Assembly (NCBI GenBank): GCA_905221605.1
Contig: CAJNDS010002327.1
Coordinates: forward strand, 297,997-361,996
From: Symbiodinium natans
Lineage: Eukaryota; Sar; Dinophyceae; Suessiales; Symbiodiniaceae
Reading direction: 5' to 3'
Length of the DNA stretch: 64,000 nucleotides
Shown here: one piece after another, positions 21,301 to 32,954 of the stretch
Position numbering within the stretch: position 1 is the stretch's first letter
Layout: every line of letters starts with the position of its first letter
The notes under the pieces: generated by a model
Told to the model about the DNA's origin: nothing
The model's database searches: none
The model's input: only the letters and a program-made list of their open reading frames with translations
Position numbers and translations under genes: made by a program

Positions 21301-24300
21301 AGACACCTTTCTCATGACTGTGACATGCCGGTTGGACGCGTTTGGAACGTACCTGCAACTCATGTAATGAGCATCCAGTTTGGTTTGCCATGTTGCAGTC
21401 ATTCACTATTCACAGGGACCCTGAAAGTTGAACAGGTACGGTATGGATTGTATCATCTTCTTCCTGAATACATCACGAAGTATGGAGTTTTCCCCTACAC
21501 CCCGTGTGGATGTGGGCGTGGGTGTTTTTTTTTTTTTGTGTGTGCGTGTGTGTGCATGTGCACAGGTCTCCTTCGTGTTTTGACTTTTAACATGTCAGGG
21601 CTTGTCAGAACAGGCCGGTGCCGCCGCTGCCCCCACCGCCCCAGGCAGCTTGCAAAGGGCACAAATGTGTCATTGGCCGAGTCGTTGGCGACATGTTTGC
21701 AGCAGCCCGTTAAGATGACGTGGCCGAGAGGGGTTCGGGAACTTTGGCACCATACTCCCGCAGCCGAAGGGGCAGAGTCAGAGTCCTTCACAAGCACCGT
21801 AAAAACCACTTTGTCTCTCCCACTTCTGTCGTAGTTATCTCTTCACTGTGAGAGAATGCGTGAACCTGGCCAGTTCCGCGGGAGATTGGGAACCGGTGTT
21901 TGGACAGCTGGAATATCGGCAGCCTTCTCAGGTCCATGTAAACAAGAACTGTCTGATATGCCGGAATATGCCTGATGCACCCAGCCAGCATGGCTCCTCG
22001 AACATCGATCAGTCTCCGAGTAATGTTAGTTGGCCTCAGTTTGTCCCAGCCTTCCTAGTTTGCGAGCTGCATTTTCCAAAAGAAGGACGTCCGCAACTGC
22101 AGTGCAGGTCGCCGGAGACCGGCTGGAAGCGGAGCTCGCGCCGCGCCGTCGCGCAGGCGGCGTTTGGTGAGCATGCCGCATGACCAAGGCTGCAGGGTTG
22201 TGATGGTCGTGTACTGTGCTATACTGTGCTATACTGTGCTATACTGATCAGGCAAAGGCGGCCAACTCCTGGCCCGCTTCGTCTTCGCTGGCTTTGATGC
22301 CAGGCACCATGCAGCTTGGCTTCTGGAAACGGTGCCACGACGTGCACGTCAGTTCTTTAGCATCTTTAGCTTGCCCGGGGCTTCTACAAGTAGTTGTGAG
22401 CTGCGAAGCGCCTAGGCCGACTTCGAGCTCGTTCCTCGCCTCATCGGACGCAAAGGCGCCGCTGCACGAGTTTCATTCGCGCCGGCGTCCCATAACGCAC
22501 AACGTTGCACACCCTGGGAAGAAGGGATCATGTATGATAATGTTCACGCCGACGGCGGCCAAAAGCCACGGGACCACGCTGCGCAGCAGCTGCGCCATGC
22601 CAATGTAAACAAACTATGAGATAGCTTCATGTTTATGCAGGGATCGGAGCAAGACCTGCTGGCATGATTTAATCGTGATGGTGTGACTGAGCCTGCTTGT
22701 TTTGATGCAGTTTGATGTTTTTTTTTGACAGACATGGAGGGTCCGGTGGTGTCCGGTGTTGCTTCCTAACGCTGGAGAGGGTCTGGGCAAGATGGTGCTT
22801 GTTGAAAGTTTTGTTCCTTGTGCATTCATGTGCCTTGACTGGAGCTTCCCTTAGTCCGGTGCTCTATTTTGTTTTTGATTTACTTAGACTCAAGAGAAGC
22901 ACAGCAAAACCTATCCCCATCGGCTGGTAGATCGATGTGTGGAGGTTGCAACCTCCGTCCGATCTCGCATGCATGCCGAGGCCGGGGGTTTTTGCTGGTT
23001 GCAGGCAGTTGTTTTGTTTTCCGATGAGGGCAGGATGAGGGTGTTGAGCTCATGGGAGGCAAGATCCGAGTCAGCGGATGGGATGGAAGCCAGCCGATGG
23101 GTAAGTATGGACGCTTGGACCCTTCCATGTACAATCATGTACACAGCTCCATCAAAGACAGGTTTACTATTTTATGGGGTTGGCATCACGTTACAACTTA
23201 CAACCCGCTGTGGCAACTCAGGTGCCATGGACACCCCGGTGGAAGTTATGCTTAGCTGTCACAATCAGGAGGATTTGGACGAAGGACTTGCAAAGCTCTG
23301 AGTGTTAAGTTGACTTCGAACCTTGACCCTCGTTGTTGAGCCTTTTGCCTCCATTTGCAGCGATGTCCAGCATTCAAGACCGCCCCATTCTGGTACACAA
23401 GTTTCCGTGAGCTTGCAGGAATCAGGCAGCTGACCACTCTGCTGGAGGACCTCCGCCGCCCAGCTTTGGATTGTGAGCGGCGTTTAAATTGTCAGCGTCC
23501 AGCCACGTGCAACCTGTGATCTGCCGTAGTGCTTGATTCTCCTGGCTAGATGTGAAGGACATAGGACGGACAGAGGGAGAGGGATGGATGGAAAGAAGAG
23601 AGACAGGGAGGCTGCGCAGGCTTGACCCTCATGTCCCCCGCGAAAGAAAGAAGACGTGCAAACAAACGTGCAAGCAATGGCAGAGTGACATGTTGCTCAG
23701 GCAACCACTTCGCTCGTCGGGCGCATAGTGCTACCCCGTTGACTCTTTGCGCTTCTGCTTGCACATCTGCCTGCATTTGCAATCGAGCGAGGCAAGTGGA
23801 GAGTCCCTTGAGCTTTCGAGGCTACTGCTACAAGCGCGGTATCAGCCCGATCCCCGAGCTGCCTTGGACTCAGAGCAAAGCGTTCAGGGTGTCTGCTTTG
23901 GCTGTGTCGAGAAGGTCTTGATGTCACTGGCTTGCACTTGCCATCACTTGCTGTCGCAACGAGGCACTCAAACCAAAATGCTCGCCTGAACTCCAAAAAA
24001 TCCGAGCGACGCTCCACATAGATGCACATGGTGATGCAGAGGGATGCAACCATATAGCGCTGCCCGCTTTGAGGGCGGAGTGGGCAGATGAGTGCGGATG
24101 CACAAAATCATGTTGGCTGATGGTGACACGGTTTGCCGGAGCGGTGGCGCACAGGACGCCGGTGGCACAAGGATGTAAGAGCGAGGATAGTGAAGTGCAC
24201 GGAGACATTTTCTGGGCTTGAGCAGCTGAAACGAACTGACACCCCCATCACCCCCGGAAAAGCCATGACATGACGGCAGACGAGCTTGCAACCCGCCGCC

Positions 24301-25760
24301 TCGTCAAGTCTGTGGTGTCCGAATGCAGACAGCCGTGACACAAGCATTATAAATCAAGTGCCAACAACGCAAGTGCAATCAGAAGATATCAGAAGCATGT
24401 CGCACTCAAGCTGTGTCGCTAAGGTACCACTTGCTCCCCTGAACCTGCTGATGGTCTAGCGACAGACTTGGTTGGTGGCATTGTAGCACTTGGCCATACT
24501 TGGCCTGAGAATGTCGGTGACAGACTGTGCAGCACTAGCAAAGTATGATGCATAGTATGATGCAAGCCAAATGCGCCGCCTGGTTTGTTCTAGCACGCTA
24601 GCAATGAATCGACGTTGTGATTTTCACTCGCTGCATGCGACGCACTCGCCAAACAGCGAAGGACCATTGAAGTCACATCAGCCATGGTTGAAAATTGTTT
24701 TGGCATTCTATCTTCATAAAGACTACTCGCATCAGTCACTGCACTGACCTTTCTACGCCGTACGCATCTTGATCCCGATTGTTCTGACTTTCGTCCATGG
24801 GCTGAATAGACATCAATGTGCTCGGCTGACAGCATTGGAGTCGAACTGCCTGAAACTGATCGTTGACATCTTTCAAGGCTGGCTTATCGGCAGTCTTGCC
24901 CATACGCTTACTCCAGAGCAGCTGTGGCCTTAATTAAGTATGCGATTCTCGGCTTCCAGCCTTGTATCTGTGTCCGAATCAGCTCAATAGCGTTGCTAAA
25001 TTTCTGAAGGAGCGTTCGGGCCCCATGGTCCTGTTGGCTAGCTTTGGTTTTACTTTAGCTGTGTAGCTGGGTGACATTGTCGGGAAGCACAACCATAGCT
25101 GGCACATGCTGGCAATGCTGGCACAGCCGGGATTGCAAGAGCTGGTCGACCATGAGTATCATGGAACCCCAGCCTGCGCCGTGCATGGCTTCGAAATGGG
25201 GGCAGTTTACATTTACTCCTGGAAGCCAGTTGGCTGATGTTCCCAGGAAAGGCGTATCGATGCGTATCGGTCATTTTTAGAGCACCGGAAAAGCCTCGTG
25301 GCATGTCGTAATGAATGTAATCCTCTATTGGCAGAGACACGCCTTTGCCAGAGATTGGGGCGGCAATGGGATGCTGCAAGACGGCTTCGGCCTGTCCAAT
25401 TGATGTTTTGCCGAGCTCGTGGCAGACCTTAGTTTTAGCCTACCTGCAATGCCAGCACATGGCTTTGGAATGGGCCTTATGGTTCCGAGAGATGTCAGTA
25501 CCTGTCTGGTATGCCCTTCAAGAAAGGAGTATCACATGTTGGAGGAAATATTATCGAAAGGTTGTTGAAGAAGATGTGGAAAGCCTGGTCCGTGGTGGCT
25601 TAGGCTGTGAGCCGTTCGTATGTTCGTAACATTTCGTAACCTTGAGATACGCTAAAATGTGCATGGCATTGCCAGGAGGCCACGGGATGCTGATGGCTTC
25701 GGCCTGTTCAATTGTTTTGCCGAAACTGTGCCCCTCATTGCCAATTTCAGCACTGTCAGA
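18326..25760 (+). CDS. KH-domain protein gene, tandem copy 2
   Basis: Second head-to-tail copy, more compact than copy 1. Supported exons: 18783-18869, 18924-19015, 19816-19872, 19980-20105, 20748-20835, 21609-21644, 22108-22156, 22252-22325, 22416-22455, 22945-22980, 23059-23100, 23222-23284, 23419 to about 23472, and 23821-23874. All equivalent exons keep the reading frame, and the KH GxxG loop is intact (GRKG). Nothing seen breaks the gene, so both copies may be functional. The 5' part is nearly identical to copy 1 and the 3' part is clearly diverged. First and last exons are not identified. Conserved blocks end near 25760. Confidence 0.75.
22108..23472 (+). CDS. KH domain of copy 2, split over seven mini-exons
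   Basis: Exons: 22108-22156 (VAGDRLEAELAPRRRA), 22252-22325 (GQLLARFVFAGFDARHHAA), 22416-22455 (ADFELVPRLIGRKG), 22945-22980 (CNLRPISHACR), 23059-23100 (GKIRVSGWDGSQPM), 23222-23284 (MDTPVEVMLSCHNQEDLDE), 23419 to about 23472 (GIRQLTTLLEDLRRPA). Phases match copy 1. Donors are GC at 22157, GA at 22326 (GAAACG, where copy 1 has GCATCT), GC at 22456 and 22981, GTAAGT at 23101, and GA at 23285. Replacements are few and conservative. Confidence 0.85.
22207..22246. repeat. 11-bp tandem repeat upstream of a KH exon
   Basis: About three and a half copies of TGTGCTATACTG-type units lie immediately before the acceptor of the exon at 22252. Copy 1 has one comparable unit. Confidence 0.85.
23821..23874 (+). 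CDS. KH gene copy 2, exon following the KH domain
   Basis: The exon encodes GYCYKRGISPIPELPWTQ and ends at a GCAAAG donor. It is the counterpart of 14655-14708. From here to 26797 I could not support another exon. An open frame at 26215-26403 (SILGQRSVFPVRMLSQLGEL, then Ser/Glu-rich to a stop) may be a terminal exon, but nothing confirms it. Confidence 0.75.
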
Positions 25761-26797
25761 TGTGAGGATGCAGCCTGCGACAGGTGAAAGTGTATGGCAA
25801 GGGAGTGGTGCGGGTGATTAATCCACCCTATTGGAAGAAGTTATTGGCCCGGGCACCATGGGGCCTTCAAAACCACAACATAGTAGGGGGTTGATTTGAG
25901 CGCATTCCTTGCCGCAACGCCTACGCCCACGAACATCCCTGGACCGTATGTAAATCGAGTTTAGCTTGGCAATTTTGGCTTAGGGTTCAGGATTTAGGAT
26001 CCCCCCGCATAGGAGAACCTTCTCCCAATTCAGGATTTCTGTGTTAATTAGGGGAAGGAGGGTGAGGGGAAGGGTTAATGACAACTTGGAAGGGGTTTGG
26101 AGTGAAGGGAGGACTGCCTCTAGGAAGCAAAGAGTGCCAGGACGACTGCAGGTGCGGCCGCAATCGATGGGAAGGCTTTGCTTTGGAATCCTGGAAGTCT
26201 TGTGAATCCAACCCATGAGGTTTGAGTCAAGAGAGTTAGTACAGTTAGCAGTGCGGACTTCAACATCTTCAATCCTAGGGCAGCGCTCTGTATTTCCCGT
26301 GCGAATGCTCAGCCAGCTGGGTGAATTGTCTCTAACTGCGCCTAGCGTGCCTGGTTCTGCAAAGCCGCCGCAAGCTTCTGAAAGTGAAGAGTCGTCCTCG
26401 TGAGGCGCTCCTGGTTGTGGGCGGAGCGCCGTCTTATTCCACGGTCGAGGCGTGCTCCTGGTTGTCATTGCGGGTGGTCGGCAGCGGACGTTGCACAACT
26501 GGGCATAGCGCTGACATCCACTGACACCTGCACTGACACAAGCTCACGGGTTCTTGGAGGCTGAAGCATTGATTGGATGTTGGTCTTTCTCTCGCAATCT
26601 GCGTTATTTCACGATGTTACTTGTAGCTTAGGATTCGCACAGAGGACTGCAGAGATCTTGCTAGTAGTTATTGGCGCAACTTCTAGTGACACACACACAC
26701 AAGGAACTGCTACAGTCAAAGACTGGTGACACGCTTGTTGATGTGCAGACATGCCTCATGTCCAAGGTGTACAGGGTGCAGACGGCAGCAGATGCAG

Positions 26798-27050
26798 GCA
26801 GCTTCGCGGGCGTTGTGCATGAAGTTCTGCAAAACTGCTCTGTTCTAGCCGGCAGTCCGACAGGTGTTGAATGGTTTTCAATGTCCAGGCTTTGCAGCAA
26901 GAGAGGGGGAGAAGGTCGCTCCAACCTCAGAGATGCCCGAAATGAAAACGAAAAATGAGTTCTCCTTCCTTGGCGCGATTCAGCGAGAAGTAAGGAGGTG
27001 GGGCCTGGGTAGAGTGAAGCCACTCCAATACTTCCGTATTGCATGTCAAG
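26798..27050 (+). CDS. unrecognised gene, two candidate exons
   Basis: Exon 26798-26863 follows GATGCAG and encodes GSFAGVVHEVLQNCSVLAGS. Exon 26889-27050 follows GTCCAG, encodes FAAREGEKVAPTSEMPEMK and then a basic segment ending YFRIACQ, and stops at a GTATGT donor. Both are phase 1 at each end. The implied intron between them is only 25 nt, which is suspicious. Reading straight through is also open until a stop near 26956, so the second boundary could be wrong. I recognise no family. Confidence 0.45.
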
Positions 27051-27612
27051 GTATGTGACATGTAACACTCAGACGGGCCTGCAGTGTAGAGGTCCATTCC
27101 TGGTTCCTGGGTCGGTCCATTTTGTCTTCTTGTGTCCCGTCGCTCTCAAGGCAGACTTGTCTGATGGCCGCATGGGATGCCAGGCAGGGCATGTTCCAGA
27201 GGCAGATAATGGTGGAAACATGTGGAACCAGTTGAGCATTAACTGCTCATTGCTACTTGCAAATTTGCATTCCTGGTTACATGTTCATTATTTTCTGGTG
27301 CTGAACCACGGCTTGCTAATGACGATTTCCGGCAAAACTCAAAACAGTTACTTAATTGTCATTTGCAAGTAGCTAATTCTTGGCTATGAGCTACAAATTC
27401 CTAGTTCCGAATCGATACTTAATTTTTGCTTAGTACCAATTGCTCAGCGTGAGTTGTTATTAATGTGCAATCACGAACCAACATTTTCGTTATCAGCTAC
27501 GAAATACTGTTTATTAATGTTTATTAACTATTCATGGAATTTCATGAATGAACATAGTTCTCACAAAACAAGCTTTAACGAGCTGCGCAAAGCTTTGGGT
27601 GTAGCTTCTCGG

Positions 27613-27720
27613 GCTTAAGGTTTAGGGTTGTAGGTTTTAGGGTTCGTGGTAAGGGTTCAGGGTCTGGGGTTAGGTTTTGGGGTTTAGATTGGGTGTGAGC
27701 GTTTAGGGGTTTAGGGTTTA
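27613..27720. repeat. interstitial telomere-like TTTAGGG tract
   Basis: About 100 bp of degenerate TTTAGGG units (TTTAGGG, TTTTAGGG, TAAGGG, TTAGGTTTTGGGG). The orientation gives the G-rich strand on plus. From 27051 to 28367 I see no supported exon. Confidence 0.75.
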
Positions 27721-28367
27721 GTGCTCATTCTTTCTTTCATTATTTTTTTGTTTCTCCCTTCTATCTGTCTTGCAGTGTTTTCTTGGTATCAGTTTACAAC
27801 CGCGCCCCCCGCTTCCCTCGCCCCGCTTCACCTCCGTCCTCCCCCCCCTCCCCTCCCACCCCAACACTCCTTCCCCCTCCCCAGACGACACAGCCTCCCC
27901 CCTGAACTTGAAACCCCTGCTTCAACCCCACTCCCCCTTTCCGTTTCCCAGCAGACAGGCGGTCCGTTGTTATGAACATACGTTTGGCAGTTCCTGAATC
28001 GCAGGAAATGTAGTTGACATGTTGAAGGCTGCCGTTTTGGCGCTCCCCTCGCCTGAGAAGACATATCCTGTTGCTGGATGCTCAGATGCAGCATTCATGA
28101 GCACAATGCAGCTGTTCCCATAACCGATCCCTGTATAAAGCTGGTCGAGCCTGCTCCTTGTTGTCTCGGTTCTTGACAGTTGTGCGTTCGTTATGAGCTT
28201 CTCTGTTCGTGGGTGTGATGCGTCGATTTCGATCCACAGCCTCTTGGTTGCTGTTCGCGGACTTCGGTTGACAACAGCAGTACTTTACATTTGAGTTTCA
28301 TGCCTGCAACAGAGACTTAGCAAAAGATGCAAAAGCGGGACGGAATTCTTGGCATTTAGAAGCGAAG

Positions 28368-28441
28368 GTCGAGCGACGCTGTGTCGTCGTCGTTGGCGGT
28401 GAAAGATGTGATGAGGATGTGCCGGAGTACCAAAGGATCAA
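28368..28441 (+). CDS. candidate exon of an unrecognised gene
   Basis: The exon follows GCGAAG with the AG|G pattern, phase 0, and encodes VERRCVVVVGGERCDEDVPE and a few more residues before a GTGCGG donor. Two other frames (one on each strand) are also open and protein-like, including a minus-strand frame over 28356-28688. The call is tentative. Confidence 0.35.
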
Positions 28442-29021
28442 GTGCGGACCTTAAGACTAGGCTCATCCAGGCTCGATATGGTTCGATGTTCACGGCAGGT
28501 TCGGCGACATCCTGGTTATAAAACATTTGCTGCGAAAGGCGGTGCAAGGTCCAATACACGAGGGCATCTCCATGCATTTGCCACAACACTTCCCTCGGTA
28601 GCTCATGACATGGCGCACGATTACTTTTGGAGAAACGAGGCTGCACATAGGTACCAGACTCTGGGGCTGGAATATCTACGTCACTCACCGAACGACGGCC
28701 TGGCTGCCGAGCAGTGACGTTCAGGAAATCGTTGCTTCTGTTGAAAATCCAGTTTTTAGAAAGAGCTGCGCTTGCAATGTCAGGCTGTTGCAGAACAGAT
28801 CAGAAATATCAGGGACCATGCATGATCATGCATGTATGCATGTCACGAACACAGTCTTCATCCGAGCATTTGATTCCCTTGACTGCTTCAGTCGTAGTCA
28901 CACAAATCAGCGATTCCATGTTTGCTACTTCAATCAGTTTGGCTGTTTGCTGCATCAGTTTGTCCCATTGCCTTATACCGGCCAACACCGTGCCAATAAT
29001 TGCCAGTTTTGATTCTTTCAG

Positions 29022-29244
29022 GCAGCTGGCGGGTGTTCCTGTCTACGACACTCAGCTAGGTGGCTGGGCTTTAGCATTCAACAGCTCAAGCTCTGAGTTT
29101 CGACACTTCAAGAAGATGCCGGCGCCGCAATACCTCAATCACGCTGCGCGCAGAATGCTCAGCCTAGCATGCCCTAGCATGCAGGACAGTGGCGGAAAGA
29201 CGACATCGTCCCACCACTCGCCAGCCCCGGCTTGCTTGAGATAA
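29022..29244 (+). CDS. probable terminal exon of an unrecognised gene
   Basis: The exon begins after TTCTTTCAG and reads LAGVPVYDTQLGGWALAFN, then a Ser-rich stretch, a basic segment (EFRHFKKMPAPQYLNHAARR), and a Ser/His/Pro-rich end with stop TAA at 29242-29244. A GA donor before the stop (GATAAG) is possible. Composition and length are better than chance for this DNA. No domain is recognised. Confidence 0.5.
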
Positions 29245-29987
29245 GGGAAAAGGGGTTGTCTATCTCGGACTATGCAGTTTGTCAGGGTATGTAGCGCGCT
29301 CCGCGACAAGCCCCTCCTTAACGAAAGTCGGCTGGTAAGCAGGCATTTGGCACAAGTATGCACAAGTGGTCGGTGAGCTGACAATGGTTATGGCGGTCCA
29401 AAACCAAATGCACCCCGACCCTAGCGCGGTAGGCGAGCACCTGCACCCTGAAGCGAGAACCCAAAAGCCGCTGCTGATAATACTGTTTATGTTCTTGCAT
29501 ATAAATAGGGTTTTTTTGGGTCAGAGCAGCTGTGTCTAGTTTTCGGCAGGGTGGTTGTGTGGCCATTTCTGTGTGGCCTGCTCATCAAAGACAGTCTTGG
29601 ATGTTTGCGCTTCCTGCGTTCGAAATTCGAGATCAAGCCTTTTCTGTGGTTTCAAGAGACTGTGAACTGCCCACATCTGCCAGCCCTGTCCTCGAACTGC
29701 TGTGGCGGTCTGTGTCGGCCTGGCCCGGCCTCTCATGCGCTCCACTCAGACAACTTCATGCGTACCACTGCCAGGGACCCACAAATCGACCTTGTAGACC
29801 TGGAGAGATTTCGATGAGTGCTGAAGTCAGCGTAAGCGCCAAATTCGTTGATTTTGAAACAGGCCCGACCTTGGTGACAGCCGGACGCGAGTTACCGGCA
29901 ACTCGAGCCCCATGGAGGAGAGAGCGACTTTGAACCAAAGCTGGTCCTAAAATTGAATTGAGTTCTCATGGCCCATGACACACGCAG

Positions 29988-30202
29988 GAGGATGACGAGG
30001 ACGCCGAGAGTGACGAGGACGCTTGTTTCCGATGAATTGCGATGCTGAGCAGACTAAGTGTGAGGAGAGCAAACGAGAGCAAACGAGAGCAACAAAGCCG
30101 CCTCGCCCCAGGCAAACTATGGCAAACTGATAGTGCTAGCAGAGTGCAGAGGCACATCACAAGGCACCTGAAGCTTTTCAGCGAGAATCTGGCAAACAAA
30201 AG
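29988..30202 (+). CDS. charged exons of an unrecognised gene
   Basis: Three candidate exons fit phase 0. 29988-30017 (EDDEDAESDE) follows CACGCAG and has a GA donor. 30053 to about 30117 (TKCEESKREQTRATKPPRP) follows GAGCAG. 30152-30202 (AHHKAPEAFQRESGKQK) ends at a strong GTACGT donor. The product would be a charged, probably disordered or coiled segment. In the last exon another frame (RHLKLFSENLANK) is also open. Confidence 0.45.
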
Positions 30203-31237
30203 GTACGTGCTCGCCAAAAGATAGAACGACTTGTCTGAGCTGTCCAAGAAAGAAAGGTACATCACGCGTCTGTGATTGCTCAGCTAGCATGTGCGATGAC
30301 ATGCGTGACGGCTCACAAGGACTTCGACCTCGTGCGGAGAAACATTCCCTTCTGAGGCTGCGGACAATGGACAAGTGCATTGTGGAGAGCACATGTGCGG
30401 GCATCATCATTTTTCACGAAGTCTGTCTTGCGGGACTGAGAGCAATGGATGTTGCAGGATTCTGAATGCTTGTATGCCTTCTGCTGCACCGTAATTTCCG
30501 TTCCACCCACAGTAGCTTTTGTCTTCTTTCGCCGATTGCAGCAGTACACTCTGCTCCCTGCATTCCCCAATCTCTGCCTAGCGGCCTAGCACTCAGTGAA
30601 GTGCTGGCCACCTATTGTCATCTGCTTCTCGGATTTTCATGCTTTTGCTGTTGCTTTGGCTGTTGTCAGTCTTCTTTGTCGGTAGATTGCTGCGTGTCGT
30701 GGCCGTTCAAGCACCTTGCGCAGGTCGAGTGAATTCAATGCTTCTCGGCAGAACTGCACGGGCAAAGGAACACAAGCCGTCTAAGCACGTACAGTTGTAA
30801 AACAACAGGCGCTGACACGATGAAGGTGGGTCTCGGTTCCCGCCTCTAGTGCTCATTCAATCGTGCAATCGCTTGTGGTCTCACGTCCACGCCCACATTC
30901 GGAGACCGCAGATGACCGCAGTCGGAGTGCCCCATCAGGAGAGTGCAGCGACTAAATCATGGGTTCCGTTGTGCACAGTGTATGTTAACTTCGAATCAAG
31001 GCACTGGTAAGTCGAATTGCGCATGCATGTTTTCATGCATGACATCAATGATTCTGCGGTCTCCGTCAACCAGTTTCGTGACTTAATGTACCAGGGAAAA
31101 GTAATGGCGGCCCCAGTGGCGGTTGAAAGATGGCAGCTTTTGACATGTTGGCTTCATCCATGGTATTCATCCATTTTTCATGGAGGCATACACAGATGGC
31201 AGCAGTGCCATTGGAATAAACGAACAAATTTCTACTC

Positions 31238-31466
31238 TTGCCTGCCGACGTGTTACTTAGCCAATTTGCCGTTCAAAAACTTGGACGACCAGCAAGTTGC
31301 TTTGACCAGTCAAGTACTTCCATACCCGCTGCCTGCACATCCCACGCTTCTTGTGGCCACAGATGGGGTGTTCATGCTGCTCGACACTTCGGGAATCCCA
31401 CGATGTTTCGTTTCAGGACGGATTCAATCCACTCGTCCAAGCAAATCAGACGACGAAGCAGCATGA
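31238..31466 (+). CDS. candidate exons of an unrecognised gene
   Basis: The frame ending LPADVLLSQFAVQKLGRP stops at a GCAAGT donor near 31295. Downstream of a TTTGACCAG acceptor a second open segment reads HPTLLVATDGVFMLLDTSGI and ends with a charged tail and stop at 31464-31466. The hydrophobic strand-like pattern could be part of a beta-propeller, but no defining motif is present. Confidence 0.35.
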
Positions 31467-31598
31467 GCATGACATCGGACAGGCCTCACCTGTACAAATG
31501 ATGTCTTTGCCATACTTGAAGTCATATGACAGCCGGTAAAGCATACAATTCTAAACAGCACTACAGCAGAGTTTGGCAAGCCGTTCTTGCAATATCAG

Positions 31599-31654
31599 GT
31601 TGGTGCAAAGCCTGTGGATTTCGGGGTGGCTCATCTGCTCTTGACCTATGATGG
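31599..31654 (+). CDS. candidate exon
   Basis: The exon follows AATATCAG (AG|G) and encodes VGAKPVDFGVAHLLLTYDG before a GTCAGC donor. It probably belongs with the neighbouring segments at 31238-31466 and 31818-31920. Family unknown. Confidence 0.45.
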
Positions 31655-31817
31655 GTCAGCGCCGCACACGATTTCGGCGCAGGAATGACGTCTTAATGCC
31701 CAACATGTCGAAAAAGGTTCGTCGCGAATGTGAAAGCCATCCTTCTCAGTAATGCCATGTAGTGTCAGGAGGATCCAGCAGCACGAAGTTTACAGGATCA
31801 CCCATTTGCTAGCAGAG

Positions 31818-31920
31818 GCCTTCTGCGCCGTTCTTATGTCTTTGTCGGCGAGTCGACTGAGGTCATGATGGGCCTGAGGCAGACAACAAACACTTTGAGG
31901 CTGTTGAAGATACCTACTAG
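31818..31920 (+). CDS. candidate exon with GCGAGT donor
   Basis: The exon starts after AGCAGAG and encodes RRSYVFVGESTEVMMGLRQT, continuing through TLRLLKIPT to a GCGAGT donor. The downstream sequence remains open to a stop near 32134, so the exon may be longer. Family unknown. Confidence 0.45.
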
Positions 31921-32825
31921 GCGAGTACGGATTGTCGGAGTTGGTCGGGAGTTCGGCACATCCGCGTACCCGTATCATGATGCGCCTGTACCATCTGGCA
32001 TTTCGGTATTGAGGCATGGGGGGCGGGGGGGAGTGTTGACCGTCGTGGCTCGTCGATGTACCATCACCTTGGCATACAGGCCGATGTATTTTGGTGCAGC
32101 GGGCAATGGTGGCCTTACGGAAATCTTCAGTTAAGGGTTTGTGTGTAGTGTTAAGGGCTGAAGCAGTCTGAGGTTCAATTTTAACGAAACTTTGGGTTAG
32201 AGCCCGGAGAATCCAGGAAGCTCAGCCCGCCCAGTTCCATCTAAAGCCGTACTGAATATTACATAACGAAACGAGGCCCGTGATAGGTAGGTAGTCCAGA
32301 CGAGCAGCCCGACTCGCTTTAGTAGGTTTGTGTGGGTCACCCTCCCAAATAAACGGGCCAGGCTTGGCCCAGGAAAGCTTCCAGCGTTAAGGTCCCAAAA
32401 GGCTTGATTGGGTGGGGTCTGAGGCTTGAGGATGGTCCCCCCCCCCCTTCCCCTTCGTCCCCTAACTCTGGGGGCATTTCTGTCTGCGGGGGGCCGCCCG
32501 CGAAAGCAAGTGCAGCAGTACTTGGGCATATTTGCGGCATGCCGTGCGCGAGCGGCTTGCGCTGTTGCGGCAGTATGTAGCACTCCCTGCAATGCAAGAT
32601 CTTTCCAGTCGAATCTCAAGAAGAACGGGCGGGGTGACCTCGTCATCGCCGACTGCATGAACCTGGCTCAACAAAGGGCAACCCTCCTGCTGCAAAGCTC
32701 GGCATGTAATGGCGGGTGTGCATGCAAACAGTTGTTGAGAGCTGGGTTCATGGTAGTAAAGACAAACAAAGGCAAGAACGCACCTCACAGAGTCATGTGA
32801 TTTACAGGCATCTTGCCTTCGTCAG

Positions 32826-32954
32826 GAGGTGTTAGCTGGCCAGTTCCGGCATGTAATTGGCATCGATGAAGCCATGCCATCTTATTTCTCGGATGATAGC
32901 GGCCCAGAGGCCGACTTGGTGTGTGCAGCCATGCAGACCATTCTGGGTTTCTCA
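32826..32954 (+). CDS. exon of an unrecognised gene
   Basis: This 43-codon, phase-0 exon lies between CTTCGTCAG and a GTGTCG donor. It encodes EVLAGQFRHVIGIDEAMPSY, then FSDDSGPEADLVCAAMQTIL. Codon choice favours G/C at third positions, and the amino-acid mix is typical of a folded protein. No family recognised. Confidence 0.6.

Noticed and set aside
25960-25990. GCAATTTTGGCTTAGG, reminiscent of the dinoflagellate spliced-leader end
   Set aside because: Only a partial match, lacking the CCGTAGCC start and the CTCAAG end; it runs into a TTTAGGG-like tract. Not a relict spliced leader on this evidence.
25980-26498. 172-codon minus-strand open frame
   Set aside because: No motif, no splice support, low-complexity Pro/Thr/Leu composition, and opposite to all supported genes. 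A plus-strand frame at 26215-26403 is at least as plausible.
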